Shown: positions 8,990-16,163 of the stretch, piece after piece
Position numbering within the stretch: the first letter of the stretch is position 1
Layout of the letters: each line of letters begins with the position of its first letter
Notes under the pieces: model-generated
Database searches by the model: none
Told to the model about the DNA's origin: nothing
What the model saw: only the letters and a program-made list of their open reading frames with translations
Made by a program: the position numbers and the translations under genes
Assembly (NCBI GenBank): GCA_964615375.1
Contig: CAZTOW010000028.1
Coordinates: forward strand, 1 to 64,000
DNA: 64,000 nucleotides
Source: CAZKWG01 sp964615375
Lineage (GTDB): Bacteria > Myxococcota_A > UBA796 > CAZKWG01
Direction: 5' to 3'

Positions 8990-9844
8990 TCAGTTGACCT
9001 CCTGGGTGTTTCCGGCCCGCTGTGCCACTTCTCGCCGCTTCAACAACCCATGGAGCGCATGGCTGAGCAGCTCTTCGACCGCGCGCCCTCGGTAGCGTGC
9101 GAGAGCCTGCTCGAGCCAGATCTCGAGCAGCGACGGACCCTCCGCGGGGACGGGCTGTCGATTGAGGTAATTGAGGTCGGAGAGGAGCTGATCGCCGACA
9201 GCTGTGTGCTCGGTCATGTCCTTCCGATCCTTGGCGGGGAGCGCCGCTAGGAGAACCTTGCGCTGTGAGCTGGAGAAGTCCGTCTCAATGAGGGCCTCAT
9301 AGAGGCCCGTAATCACCCCATTGGGGAGTTGCCCCTGTTTCACCTTCCCACCCCCGACCTCGCTGGTCTGCGCGCCCTCACCCTGCAGCGCGATGAGCCT
9401 CTCCACGACCTCACCGCGCTGATGGAGACGCCTCGCGAGCTCAGCGGCGAAGCATCGCCACAGCTCCGGGTGGTGGTCCGCGATCCGCTCAATGTCCTCC
9501 GCGCCTAGCACGAGCGCCGTGACCTGCTGGCGCGCGACGACCGTGGCGCTCCGCGTGCCGCTTGGGTTGATGGCGGCCATCTCCCCCACATGCTGGCGCG
9601 CCGTGCGCACCGCGACCGGCACACCGTGCACCAGGACCGTCACCTCACCCTGGAGCAGGAAATACACGTCCTGGTCGGCGTCGTGTCCCTGTGTGATGAG
9701 CACCTCCCCGCTCTCGATGCGCTCGAGTCGGCCCGCCTGCACCAGCGCGTCGGGGAGCGCCCGGTCTCGGTGAAGTCCAGGCCAGTCCTGCAGCACGGCG
9801 CGCACACGGTGGAGAGTCCAGCCGCTCGGATGATCCGCGTTCAT
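8990..9844 (-). CDS. Cyclic-nucleotide-binding (CNB) protein with C-terminal EAD
   Basis: A 284-residue protein when started at 9844, where ATGA overlaps the preceding stop and GGAG lies eight bases upstream. Residues about 30-145 form a Crp/PKA-type cyclic-nucleotide-binding domain. The phosphate-binding cassette keeps the Gly87-Glu88 pair and Arg98 in TRSATV, so ligand binding looks intact. No helix-turn-helix follows. Instead, residues about 190-267 carry a helical domain with the pattern LL..LP..R......DQL..DL..LN.....G..L.IW...A, aligning with the N-terminal EAD of the downstream protease. Predicted role: sensor and adaptor that reads the cyclase product and engages the protease. An alternative in-frame start lies at 9898. 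Confidence 0.85.
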   Translation of the reverse strand: MNADHPSGWTLHRVRAVLQDWPGLHRDRALPDALVQAGRLERIESGEVLITQGHDADQDVYFLLQGEVTVLVHGVPVAVRTARQHVGEMAAINPSGTRSATVVARQQVTALVLGAEDIERIADHHPELWRCFAAELARRLHQRGEVVERLIALQGEGAQTSEVGGGKVKQGQLPNGVITGLYEALIETDFSSSQRKVLLAALPAKDRKDMTEHTAVGDQLLSDLNYLNRQPVPAEGPSLLEIWLEQALARYRGRAVEELLSHALHGLLKRREVAQRAGNTQEVN

Positions 9845-10557
9845 CTTCCTGTCTCCTGTTGGTCTCGCAGCGGACATCTCCTCATCGTCCCGCAGCACGC
9901 CCTCCCGCTGTAGGTCTCCCAGAACTGGCGTTCACCCTTCGCGCGCAGCTCCTCACCCTCGAACATCATCTGGACCACCGGGCCATGACAGCGTGCGAGC
10001 GGCTTGCCGCTCCCGCACGGACAGGGGCGCCTGCGACCCTTCAGCCGCCTGTGGCGCGGATCGATGCGGATCGAGCCGCGGCGGACCTTGTCGAGAACTC
10101 CTGCGGGGAGCAGCGTCGTCGCGATCTCCTCGGTCGCTTGCCCGAGCAGAGCGGTGCTACCATGGGCCCATTCGTAACCCTCTGGCCAGATCCCAGTCAG
10201 ATCCGCCACGATCTGCATCCAGAGATAGCCATGTAGGACCGCCCACCACCGATCGGCGGTCTCCCGACTCAAGGGCACGGGCGGGCCGTCGGGAGGGAGG
10301 CCCATACAGAACGAATCGTCTGCGTAGAAGTGGCGAGCGGGACAGCCGATCGGGAGCGTGGGCGCGCCGTCCTCCCAGACGCGCGGGCAGGCGTCACCGG
10401 AGCTGGCTACTATCCGAAGATTGAAGACGCGCTCCTCCCCATCTGGGCGCGCCAGCCGGACGCGGGCGAGGAAGTGGCGCTCCTCGCTCGCATCGAGGAT
10501 CTCCACCCAACGTGGATCCGCGGCGCGGACGAGCCAGTCCAGAGGGAGCTCTCTCAT
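9841..10557 (-). CDS. Cys-rich SEC-C motif protein, resembles E2-associated cysteine-rich family
   Basis: A 238-residue protein with probable zinc sites: a Cys pair in IGCPARHFYADDSFC (about residues 72-84), a SEC-C-type motif CPCGSGKPLARCHG (about 178-191) and a C-terminal CCGTM..CPL. The mid region HFY..DSFCMG...RWW..L..YL....A...G.WP resembles, from memory, the cysteine-rich proteins that accompany E2-like enzymes in bacterial ubiquitin-like conflict operons, although no E1, E2 or JAB gene is present here. The ATG overlaps the cyclase stop (ATGA), implying translational coupling. Its function in the system is unknown. Confidence 0.7.
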   Translation of the reverse strand: MRELPLDWLVRAADPRWVEILDASEERHFLARVRLARPDGEERVFNLRIVASSGDACPRVWEDGAPTLPIGCPARHFYADDSFCMGLPPDGPPVPLSRETADRWWAVLHGYLWMQIVADLTGIWPEGYEWAHGSTALLGQATEEIATTLLPAGVLDKVRRGSIRIDPRHRRLKGRRRPCPCGSGKPLARCHGPVVQMMFEGEELRAKGERQFWETYSGRACCGTMRRCPLRDQQETGR

Positions 10558-12038
10558 CGGCGCCCCCCATAGGCTCGGGCCTGGTGAATCTGCACACCCG
10601 CGCTGACCGCCACCGCCGGAGCCGCCGAATCTCCCCGAGCGTTCAACGCCGCGTAGACCTCGTTGTAGGTGATGCCTTCGGTGGGTCGATCAGCCGGAAG
10701 TAGGGCTTGAACCGCTTTGCCAGCCCAGCCATGGCCGCACTCCGCGAGCCCGGTCTGTCTGCCGTTGCACCGCTGCTGAAGCTGCTCCGCCTGGACCACG
10801 GCCCTCCCGACGACGCAACGAAAGCGCTCCCCCTTCGGGCCGAGCCTCGTGATCGAGACAGGGCCCGCGTCGAAGCCGATGGCCAACCCCAGGCTCGCGG
10901 TCACTGGCAGCTTCTCCTGGATGAGCAGAAAGGAGCTGCGCATGGCCGCGACGCAGAGGGTCGCCACGCTCAAGGTCTGTGCCTTGTCGGTCTCGCGAGG
11001 CCCCTCCGCCAACAGACCCACGAGGCAGTCCCCGTTGTAGCGGATCTTCCGTCCGCCGAAGTCCGCATGCAGTACGTCTCGGAGCTCTTTGCGGATGACG
11101 TGCAGGGCCTGGACGACCTCCTCCTCCCCACGCCGGCCGCTCAGACGATCGGCGACGAAGCGCGTGAATCCGTCGATGTCTGCATAGATGGTGGCACACT
11201 CGATCCGGCGGGAATTGCCTGGCGTCAGTACGTCCAAGGCGAGTGCGCTCAAGGGGGGGGTGGGACGACTGAATTCGAATTCCTTGAGCGGCGTCGCCTT
11301 GATCTCCTCCCGCCACGCATCAACGAGCGCGTCCACGTCCAGCCCCAGGTCGGCGATCTCTACACAGGTCAGGATCTGGGCGGCGCTCAGCCGCGTCGCT
11401 TTCGGGTCGGCGACGCTCCAGTCTGCATCCACGCTCTCGCGCGCAGCGGCGCTCAGGTAGACGCCCTCCGCGCCGCCGTCCAGCAGCTTCGCCGCCTGGT
11501 TGGCCGGGCTACCCAGATAGAGCGGCTCTCGGTCTCCGCGCGTCCCGTTCTCCACCGCCAACGCCAGCCCGCTGTCGATCCCCACGCGGATTCGCGCGTC
11601 GTCGAGCTCAGGGTGGTCGGTGTTGCAGGCTTTGATCACCCGATAGAGCGTATCGGCGATGCTCACCGCCGCCGCGACCCTCCTCGCCTCATCGTCCATC
11701 GGCTCGCCCACCAGGAAGTGCAGCCGCTGGTTCTGGAAGTCCACTCTCCGAGCTCCCGCCTGCTCGAGCACGAGCCCTGCGATCCCCTGATAGATGTGGA
11801 GGTAGCGCAGGAGGCGCTTGTGGCTCCGCTCCGTCTCCTTGCCCGAGTCCTCCGAGTCGAGCAGGTCCGGGGCGTTGAGGATCTCGACGTACCCGTGCGC
11901 GGCATGTACCCGCAGCGCCTGCGCCGTGCCGATATTGTCGAGCTGCACCATCTCCTGCAGATCCTCGATCACGGGGCGGGAGGTCTGCTCCATCGCCTGC
12001 TGAATGCGCGTCTCCGCGTTCTTCTTGTTCCAAGCCAT
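10554..12038 (-). CDS. Pycsar-like class III nucleotide cyclase with two cyclase-fold regions
   Basis: A 494-residue soluble protein. The start at 12038 is chosen because GGAGG lies five bases upstream; a TTG 12 bases earlier is less likely. The C-terminal half (about 280-450) is a class III cyclase domain: ATIYADIDGFTRF carries the first metal Asp and IRYNGDCLVGLLAEG the second, followed by a lower part reading FRCVVGRAVVQAEQLQQRC. This combination resembles the pyrimidine cyclases (PycC) of Pycsar antiphage systems as I recall them. The N-terminal half contains RIRVGIDSGLA and YLGSPANQAAKL, a second cyclase-like fold lacking an obvious metal-binding Asp pair. The product nucleotide cannot be read from sequence. 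It overlaps the downstream gene by ATGA. Confidence 0.88.
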   Translation of the reverse strand: MAWNKKNAETRIQQAMEQTSRPVIEDLQEMVQLDNIGTAQALRVHAAHGYVEILNAPDLLDSEDSGKETERSHKRLLRYLHIYQGIAGLVLEQAGARRVDFQNQRLHFLVGEPMDDEARRVAAAVSIADTLYRVIKACNTDHPELDDARIRVGIDSGLALAVENGTRGDREPLYLGSPANQAAKLLDGGAEGVYLSAAARESVDADWSVADPKATRLSAAQILTCVEIADLGLDVDALVDAWREEIKATPLKEFEFSRPTPPLSALALDVLTPGNSRRIECATIYADIDGFTRFVADRLSGRRGEEEVVQALHVIRKELRDVLHADFGGRKIRYNGDCLVGLLAEGPRETDKAQTLSVATLCVAAMRSSFLLIQEKLPVTASLGLAIGFDAGPVSITRLGPKGERFRCVVGRAVVQAEQLQQRCNGRQTGLAECGHGWAGKAVQALLPADRPTEGITYNEVYAALNARGDSAAPAVAVSAGVQIHQARAYGGRR

Positions 12039-12050
12039 GATGTCCTCCAA

Positions 12051-12626
12051 TCAACCGATGGGGCCGGGGGTGGCGCGGGCCAGCTCCAACACCATCCCGT
12101 TGTTGTTGTTGATACGGGTCAACCGGAGCCACTGGCCCTCCTCCAGCACCAACGAGCTCTCCGGTGGGAGCGCGTCGGCGTACCAGTCCAGCACCCCGGA
12201 GGGGGTACGCACGAAATAGCCGAGCTCCTCGTAGATGGGGACACCCTGCACGAGCTCGGCCCTGCGGACTCGCCAGACCGAGAGCCCGCTCGCGGAGAGG
12301 TCATGCTCCAGCGCGGCGGAGGTAAACACCACCTGTGGATGGACCTCTGGCGTGACCGAGGGTAGCGCTACGCCCGGCGCATAGTGGAGCTCGAAGACAT
12401 CTGGCCAGGGCTGCACCCCGGACTTCCAGTACCAGTAGTCGCGCTCCCCCAGGAAGGGGCTCTCTGGGGTGGTGGAGGTCATGAGGAAGACCCCCAGCGA
12501 CTGCGCGCCACCCTTGATCTCCAGGCGACAGGTCCCGAGGGTGTCGAAGACGACCAGACCATCCTCAATGGGGGAGATCTGCTCGTCAGGTCTGCGAACG
12601 CGAGGTGCCCGAGCGAGAATGACCAT
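12051..12626 (-). CDS. Unknown protein, first gene of the cyclase/EAD operon
   Basis: A 191-residue protein when started at the ATG at 12626, which has AAAGG about seven bases upstream; a longer reading to 12686 has no such site. It has no signal peptide, membrane helix or recognised motif. It looks like a beta-rich soluble protein with an aromatic patch (DYWYWKSG) and a run of four Asn near the C terminus, encoded by a short GTT-type microsatellite at about 12092-12110. It sits 12 bases upstream of the cyclase start and heads the operon, so it may sense the trigger or serve as target, but nothing proves this. Confidence 0.7.
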   Translation of the reverse strand: MVILARAPRVRRPDEQISPIEDGLVVFDTLGTCRLEIKGGAQSLGVFLMTSTTPESPFLGERDYWYWKSGVQPWPDVFELHYAPGVALPSVTPEVHPQVVFTSAALEHDLSASGLSVWRVRRAELVQGVPIYEELGYFVRTPSGVLDWYADALPPESSLVLEEGQWLRLTRINNNNGMVLELARATPGPIG

Positions 12627-12812
12627 GGCAATACCTTTCAGGCCCGGCGGGCCTCGAGGGTCGAAGAGCTGCACACCAGATGCCACGTCGGGAAGCCCTG
12701 TGCGCTCTCGAGGTCTCTCAGTCGCTCTCAGCCACGCCCATCCCGTCGATCAAAGGGTGCCTTGCACCCCAGCGTCTCTCTCGCTACGGGAGGTCGGAGG
12801 AGAGGCACTTCC
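12627..12812. promoter_or_regulatory. Divergent intergenic region between the cyclase operon and the FHA regulator
   Basis: About 186 bases separate the operon's first start (12626, minus) from the probable FHA-regulator start (12813, plus). It must hold both promoters. A small palindrome GGCCC-GGC-GGGCC lies at about 12641-12653, directly before the operon's ribosome-binding site. No strong sigma-70 boxes were seen. The neighbouring FHA-winged-helix protein is the natural candidate to bind here (inference). Confidence 0.4.
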
Positions 12813-13721
12813 CTGGCCACGCTTCAGCACATCCGAAGTACCCAGGTCGTCGAACTTGCCCCGCGCTCGCGGATCGGACGCTCAAGCACGGCGCAGATTC
12901 AGCTTCAGGACGACCGTGTCTCCGCCGAGCACGCGCTGATTCGTTGGACGGGGCAGACCTGGCTCCTACAGGATCTGCACAGCACCAATGGGACCTGGCT
13001 GGGGGAGAAGCGCCTGGCCCCTGGGGAGCGTGTCCATCTCTCGGCTGGTGCAGCGCTCTCCTTCGGCGCACCGGAGCCCACATGGCGCGTGATCGATGAC
13101 CTCCCTCCCTTCGCGCGGGCGTTCTCCCCTGTTGGCGAGCGCTGCGCTCATGCCAGAGGCCAGCTGGCGCTGCCTGAAGAGATCAGCCCCGAGGTTGTCA
13201 TCTACTCCGGCCCTCACGGCGGATGGCTCGCTCGGGAGGCCGGCAGAGAGCGTGTTGTCCATGATGGAGAGCAGGTGATGGCCGGTGGGGTCCTGTGGCT
13301 CCTTCAGCTGCCCGAGATCCTGGCGCTCACCCAGCGAAACAACATGGCGGGGCGCACTTTATCCGATGTCAAGCTCCGGTTTAGGGTCAGCCTGAGCGGC
13401 GTGCCCCTCGCCGTCACGCTCTGCATGCCTACTGAAGACCATGAACTGGGAGCCCCAGCGTGGAGCGAATTCTTCCTCACGCTCGCACGCCAACGCGAGA
13501 GAGATGCACGAGCAGGTCTGGCCGATGACGAGCAGGGGTGGGTAGAACGGGCACAAGAGGAGACGCGCCACGGGCTGAAGCCCAACCAGCTCAATCGCTG
13601 GACCTCCCGACTCCGAGAGCGGCTCAAGGGCGCCGGCGTGACGGATCCTGAGCGCCTCCTCGAGCGGCGGGACCATAACCAGGAGATTCGTCTCGGAGTC
13701 ACCTGTGTCGTTGAGCGCTGA
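12813..13721 (+). CDS. FHA domain protein with C-terminal winged-helix-like domain, predicted regulator
   Basis: About 302 residues. Residues about 12-90 are an FHA phosphothreonine-binding domain: IGRS, the SAEHA motif and STNGTW are all present. The middle part is less conserved. The C terminus (about 215-300) reads LTLAR......GL...EQGWV....E..R.GL....LN....RLRERL..AGV..PERLLERR..NQEIRLG, matching the winged-helix region of a Myxococcota FHA regulator family as I recall it. No ATG or GTG fits. CTG at 12813 is preceded at seven bases by GGAGGAGAGG and matches the family N terminus; TTG at 12762 is the alternative. It is divergent from the cyclase operon and probably controls it in response to phosphorylation (inference). 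Confidence 0.78.
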   Translation: MATLQHIRSTQVVELAPRSRIGRSSTAQIQLQDDRVSAEHALIRWTGQTWLLQDLHSTNGTWLGEKRLAPGERVHLSAGAALSFGAPEPTWRVIDDLPPFARAFSPVGERCAHARGQLALPEEISPEVVIYSGPHGGWLAREAGRERVVHDGEQVMAGGVLWLLQLPEILALTQRNNMAGRTLSDVKLRFRVSLSGVPLAVTLCMPTEDHELGAPAWSEFFLTLARQRERDARAGLADDEQGWVERAQEETRHGLKPNQLNRWTSRLRERLKGAGVTDPERLLERRDHNQEIRLGVTCVVER

Positions 13722-13727
13722 AGAGGG

Positions 13728-13925
13728 ATGAGCAGAAAACGGCCCGACGTTTGTCTCCCACTCCCACCCGCGCAGCGTCACCGCGAGCGGCTGGCCGAGG
13801 AGATTCACGCCTACGCCACCGCGGAAGCCGGAAGCAAAGCGGACCTTGACCCCGCGCTGGAGCACGCCGCGCTCCAAGCCCTCACGGAGCCCGCCGGCCT
13901 GAAAGCCGCCCTCTACCTCCCCTGA
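13728..13925 (+). CDS. Small hypothetical protein
   Basis: A 65-residue Ala/Glu-rich, largely helical protein seven bases downstream of the FHA regulator. The purine-rich GAAGAGGG abuts the ATG, which is closer than usual for a ribosome-binding site, so the start or even the gene is uncertain. Codon use and charge pattern (segment RLAEEIHAYA...DLDPALEHAALQAL) are protein-like. It could be a small partner of the regulator. No family is recognised. Confidence 0.4.
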   Translation: MSRKRPDVCLPLPPAQRHRERLAEEIHAYATAEAGSKADLDPALEHAALQALTEPAGLKAALYLP

Positions 13926-13928
13926 CCC

Positions 13929-16160
13929 TCACAGGTTCGGGCTCCACGCCCACCCACATCCCCGACACAGGGCCCGGTCCGGCACGCCCGCGGCGGCGGC
14001 GCGACGGTCGGCCTCCCAGCCCGCGCCGCGCCACAGGGCGCTGAGCCTCCCACCGCCGGTGACCTCGCCCAGGCGGTTCTGGAGCTGGGTGTCCCGTGGA
14101 CACAGCACGACCTTGCCGTCCCAGCTCACGGTCGGGGTGCGAGCAGGGGCCGGGCAGCGGCGGGGGCGATCCTCCTCGCCCAGCTCGCCGCTCACGCCCA
14201 AGGCCTCGCCGGCCTCGCGCAGCAGGCGGCGGGCCTCGGCGTTGGCGGCGTAGTGGTCGTGGTCGGTGCGGCGGATCCAGAGGGCGTCGCCGCTCGCGGG
14301 CATGCGACCGATGGCGGGCGGGAGCGGGTAGCGCCGGGCGAGGGCGCGGGCGTCCAGGCCAGGGACGGCGGCGGCGGTCACCAGGAGGCGGGTCCGAGGA
14401 CCACGCGCGGCCTGGAGGAGCTCGACGCCGGCCCCGCCCCCGCGGTCGAGGTCGAAGATCCACTCCTGCTCGCAGTCCACCCCGGCGCGGGCGGCCAGGC
14501 GCTCGGTGAGGAAGCGCCCGTCGGTCTCCACGCGCAGCCGGTCGGCGAGGCCGCGGGCGACGTGGTGGAGCAGGTAGTCCAGGATGGGCTCGAACTCGGG
14601 GTGCAGCAGGGGCTCGCCGCGCCAGCGCAGGGCGAGGGTGCCGAAGCGGAGGCGGGCGGCGCGCAGGTCGTCGACCACGTCGCGCACGACCTCGAAGCCC
14701 ATGAAGCCGCGGCCGAAGTCGATGAGGTGGCGGTCGCGCAGGGCGGTCCAGTTGTGGGCGCCGGGGGCCTCAGGGGCGCTGGCGATGAGCTTCTGCCAGC
14801 GCGAGGCGGGGGTGGAGCAGCCCTCCCAGCCGCAGGGACAGGTGTCGGTGAGCTCGAGGCGCAGGGTGGCTTCGGGGAAGTGATCCACCCTGGGTTGAAG
14901 TCGGCTGATCCGATCGCGCAGCGCGCGGGCGGCCATCCCCGCGGCCTCGGCGCCCAGGGCCCGCGCCGAGTCGCTCTCCCGCCGCAGGTAGCAGGTCTGG
15001 ACGCAGGGGGTCTGGCACTGGCGGACCACGGCCCGGCGCTCGCGCAGGCGGGGGCTGTCCCAGAGCTGGCGGAGCGTCTGCTCGCGCACGTTGCCGAAGG
15101 TGCCGGCCAGGAAGTCCAGCTTCCCGTCGCACATGATCGCCGCGCCGTCGGCGTTGATGTAGAGCTCCTTCCAGCCGGCCCAGCAGGGGGCCTGGAGCGG
15201 CTTCAACTCCTCTTTGTAGTAGCTGGGGATGAGGCGCAGCTCGTGGGGGTCGTTCTGGATGCGGTAGTTCTCCACGTCACGCCAACTCCCAGCCCCAGGA
15301 GATGCGCCAGAGGCGCCCGCCGCGCGTGGAGCGCGGCGTCGGGGGAGCTCGACGCCGTGAACGACCTGCGGAAGCAGGTCTGAGCGGTGTCGAGCGGGGG
15401 CGGAGCCCCCGCTCTCAGGAGAGCGTGCTCCGCCGCGCTCGGCCCGCAGCGCGAGGGCCTCGCAGAGGCGCTCCAGCGCGGGGTAGTGCTCCGGGTAGAA
15501 CCACAGCGCGCGGCTCTCCGGCGGGACCTCGGCGGACTGCCGAAACAGATTGAGGATCTGTACACCATCGAAGCCGGCCTCGGCCTGCGCGTCCAGGATG
15601 GCCTCGAAGCGGTCCAGGTTGCGGGCGTGCAGGATGGTGTTGGTGAGGATCTTGCGGCGGGAATTGCCGGCGGTGGCGTCGGCCTCGCGCACGCGACGAT
15701 AGCCCTCCAGCGCGCGTTGGAACTGTCCAGGCCCGCGCACGAGATCGTGAGCGGGCTCATCCCCGTCGAAGGAGAAGTTGAGATGCAGCCGGTCGCTGGG
15801 GATGCGGGCGAGCATGCGGGCGCGCGAGGGGCTGATGAGCGTGCCGTTGGTGGTGACGGTCACGTAGAAGCCGCGCCGCACGGCATACGAGAGGATCTCC
15901 TCGATGTCGGCGCGCATGAAGGGCTCGCCGCCCAGCGGGTTGAAGACCTCCACGCCCCAGTCGGCGGTCTGGTCGATGATCCCCTTGATCTCGTCGGTGG
16001 TGAGCTCCGGGCTGTCGTAGCAGGTGGTGCACATCACGCAGGAGAGGTTGCAGCGCAGCGTGACGTTGACGCTCACGCGGTCGGGCGGGGCCAGCGAGGT
16101 GTTGAGGCGCCGCGAGAGCAGCATGGCCGCGTCGCGGAGCAGGCGATCGGCGGGGCGCAT
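13929..16160 (-). CDS. Tandem radical SAM/SPASM-like protein with palindromic insertion
   Basis: A 743-residue protein made of two radical SAM-like halves. The N-terminal core has the 4Fe-4S motif C37xxxC41xxC44 and GGEPFM at about 77-82. A SPASM-like region follows with cysteines at 326, 344, 382, 386 and 390. The second half (from about 430) has a degenerate cluster site (TDTCPCGWEGC), a GEP segment near 515 and SPASM-like cysteines at 669, 687, 732 and 735. Such enzymes modify peptides or sugars. The substrate is unknown, but the gene lies three bases after a glycosyltransferase gene. Residues about 247-287 come from an inserted hairpin element (15296-15422) that keeps the frame. Confidence 0.85.
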   Translation of the reverse strand: MRPADRLLRDAAMLLSRRLNTSLAPPDRVSVNVTLRCNLSCVMCTTCYDSPELTTDEIKGIIDQTADWGVEVFNPLGGEPFMRADIEEILSYAVRRGFYVTVTTNGTLISPSRARMLARIPSDRLHLNFSFDGDEPAHDLVRGPGQFQRALEGYRRVREADATAGNSRRKILTNTILHARNLDRFEAILDAQAEAGFDGVQILNLFRQSAEVPPESRALWFYPEHYPALERLCEALALRAERGGARSPESGGSAPARHRSDLLPQVVHGVELPRRRAPRAAGASGASPGAGSWRDVENYRIQNDPHELRLIPSYYKEELKPLQAPCWAGWKELYINADGAAIMCDGKLDFLAGTFGNVREQTLRQLWDSPRLRERRAVVRQCQTPCVQTCYLRRESDSARALGAEAAGMAARALRDRISRLQPRVDHFPEATLRLELTDTCPCGWEGCSTPASRWQKLIASAPEAPGAHNWTALRDRHLIDFGRGFMGFEVVRDVVDDLRAARLRFGTLALRWRGEPLLHPEFEPILDYLLHHVARGLADRLRVETDGRFLTERLAARAGVDCEQEWIFDLDRGGGAGVELLQAARGPRTRLLVTAAAVPGLDARALARRYPLPPAIGRMPASGDALWIRRTDHDHYAANAEARRLLREAGEALGVSGELGEEDRPRRCPAPARTPTVSWDGKVVLCPRDTQLQNRLGEVTGGGRLSALWRGAGWEADRRAAAAGVPDRALCRGCGWAWSPNL
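15296..15422. mobile_element. Short palindromic insertion inside the radical SAM gene, with 7-bp target duplication
   Basis: Five consecutive hairpins are visible: 5-bp arms at 15304-15316 and 15321-15335, 7-bp arms at 15335-15341/15350-15356, a perfect 6-bp stem with GGAA loop at 15364-15379, and a perfect 10-bp stem with GGA loop at 15392-15414. The block is bracketed by direct repeats CAGGAGA at 15296-15302 and 15416-15422. The repeats are exactly 120 bases apart (40 codons), so the host gene stays open. The encoded segment is low-complexity Arg/Pro/Gly/Ala. It behaves like a REP-type or palindromic mini-element that inserted in frame. No transposase is nearby. Confidence 0.7.
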
Positions 16161-16163
16161 CGC

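Noticed and set aside
12090..12112. Short GTT microsatellite in the 191-residue gene, as a phase-variation switch
   Set aside because: Trinucleotide changes would not alter the frame, and only about four units are present.
12762..12764. TTG as the start of the FHA regulator
   Set aside because: Its purine-rich site is only about four bases away. CTG 12813 has a stronger, better-spaced site and fits the family N terminus, so TTG is kept only as an alternative.
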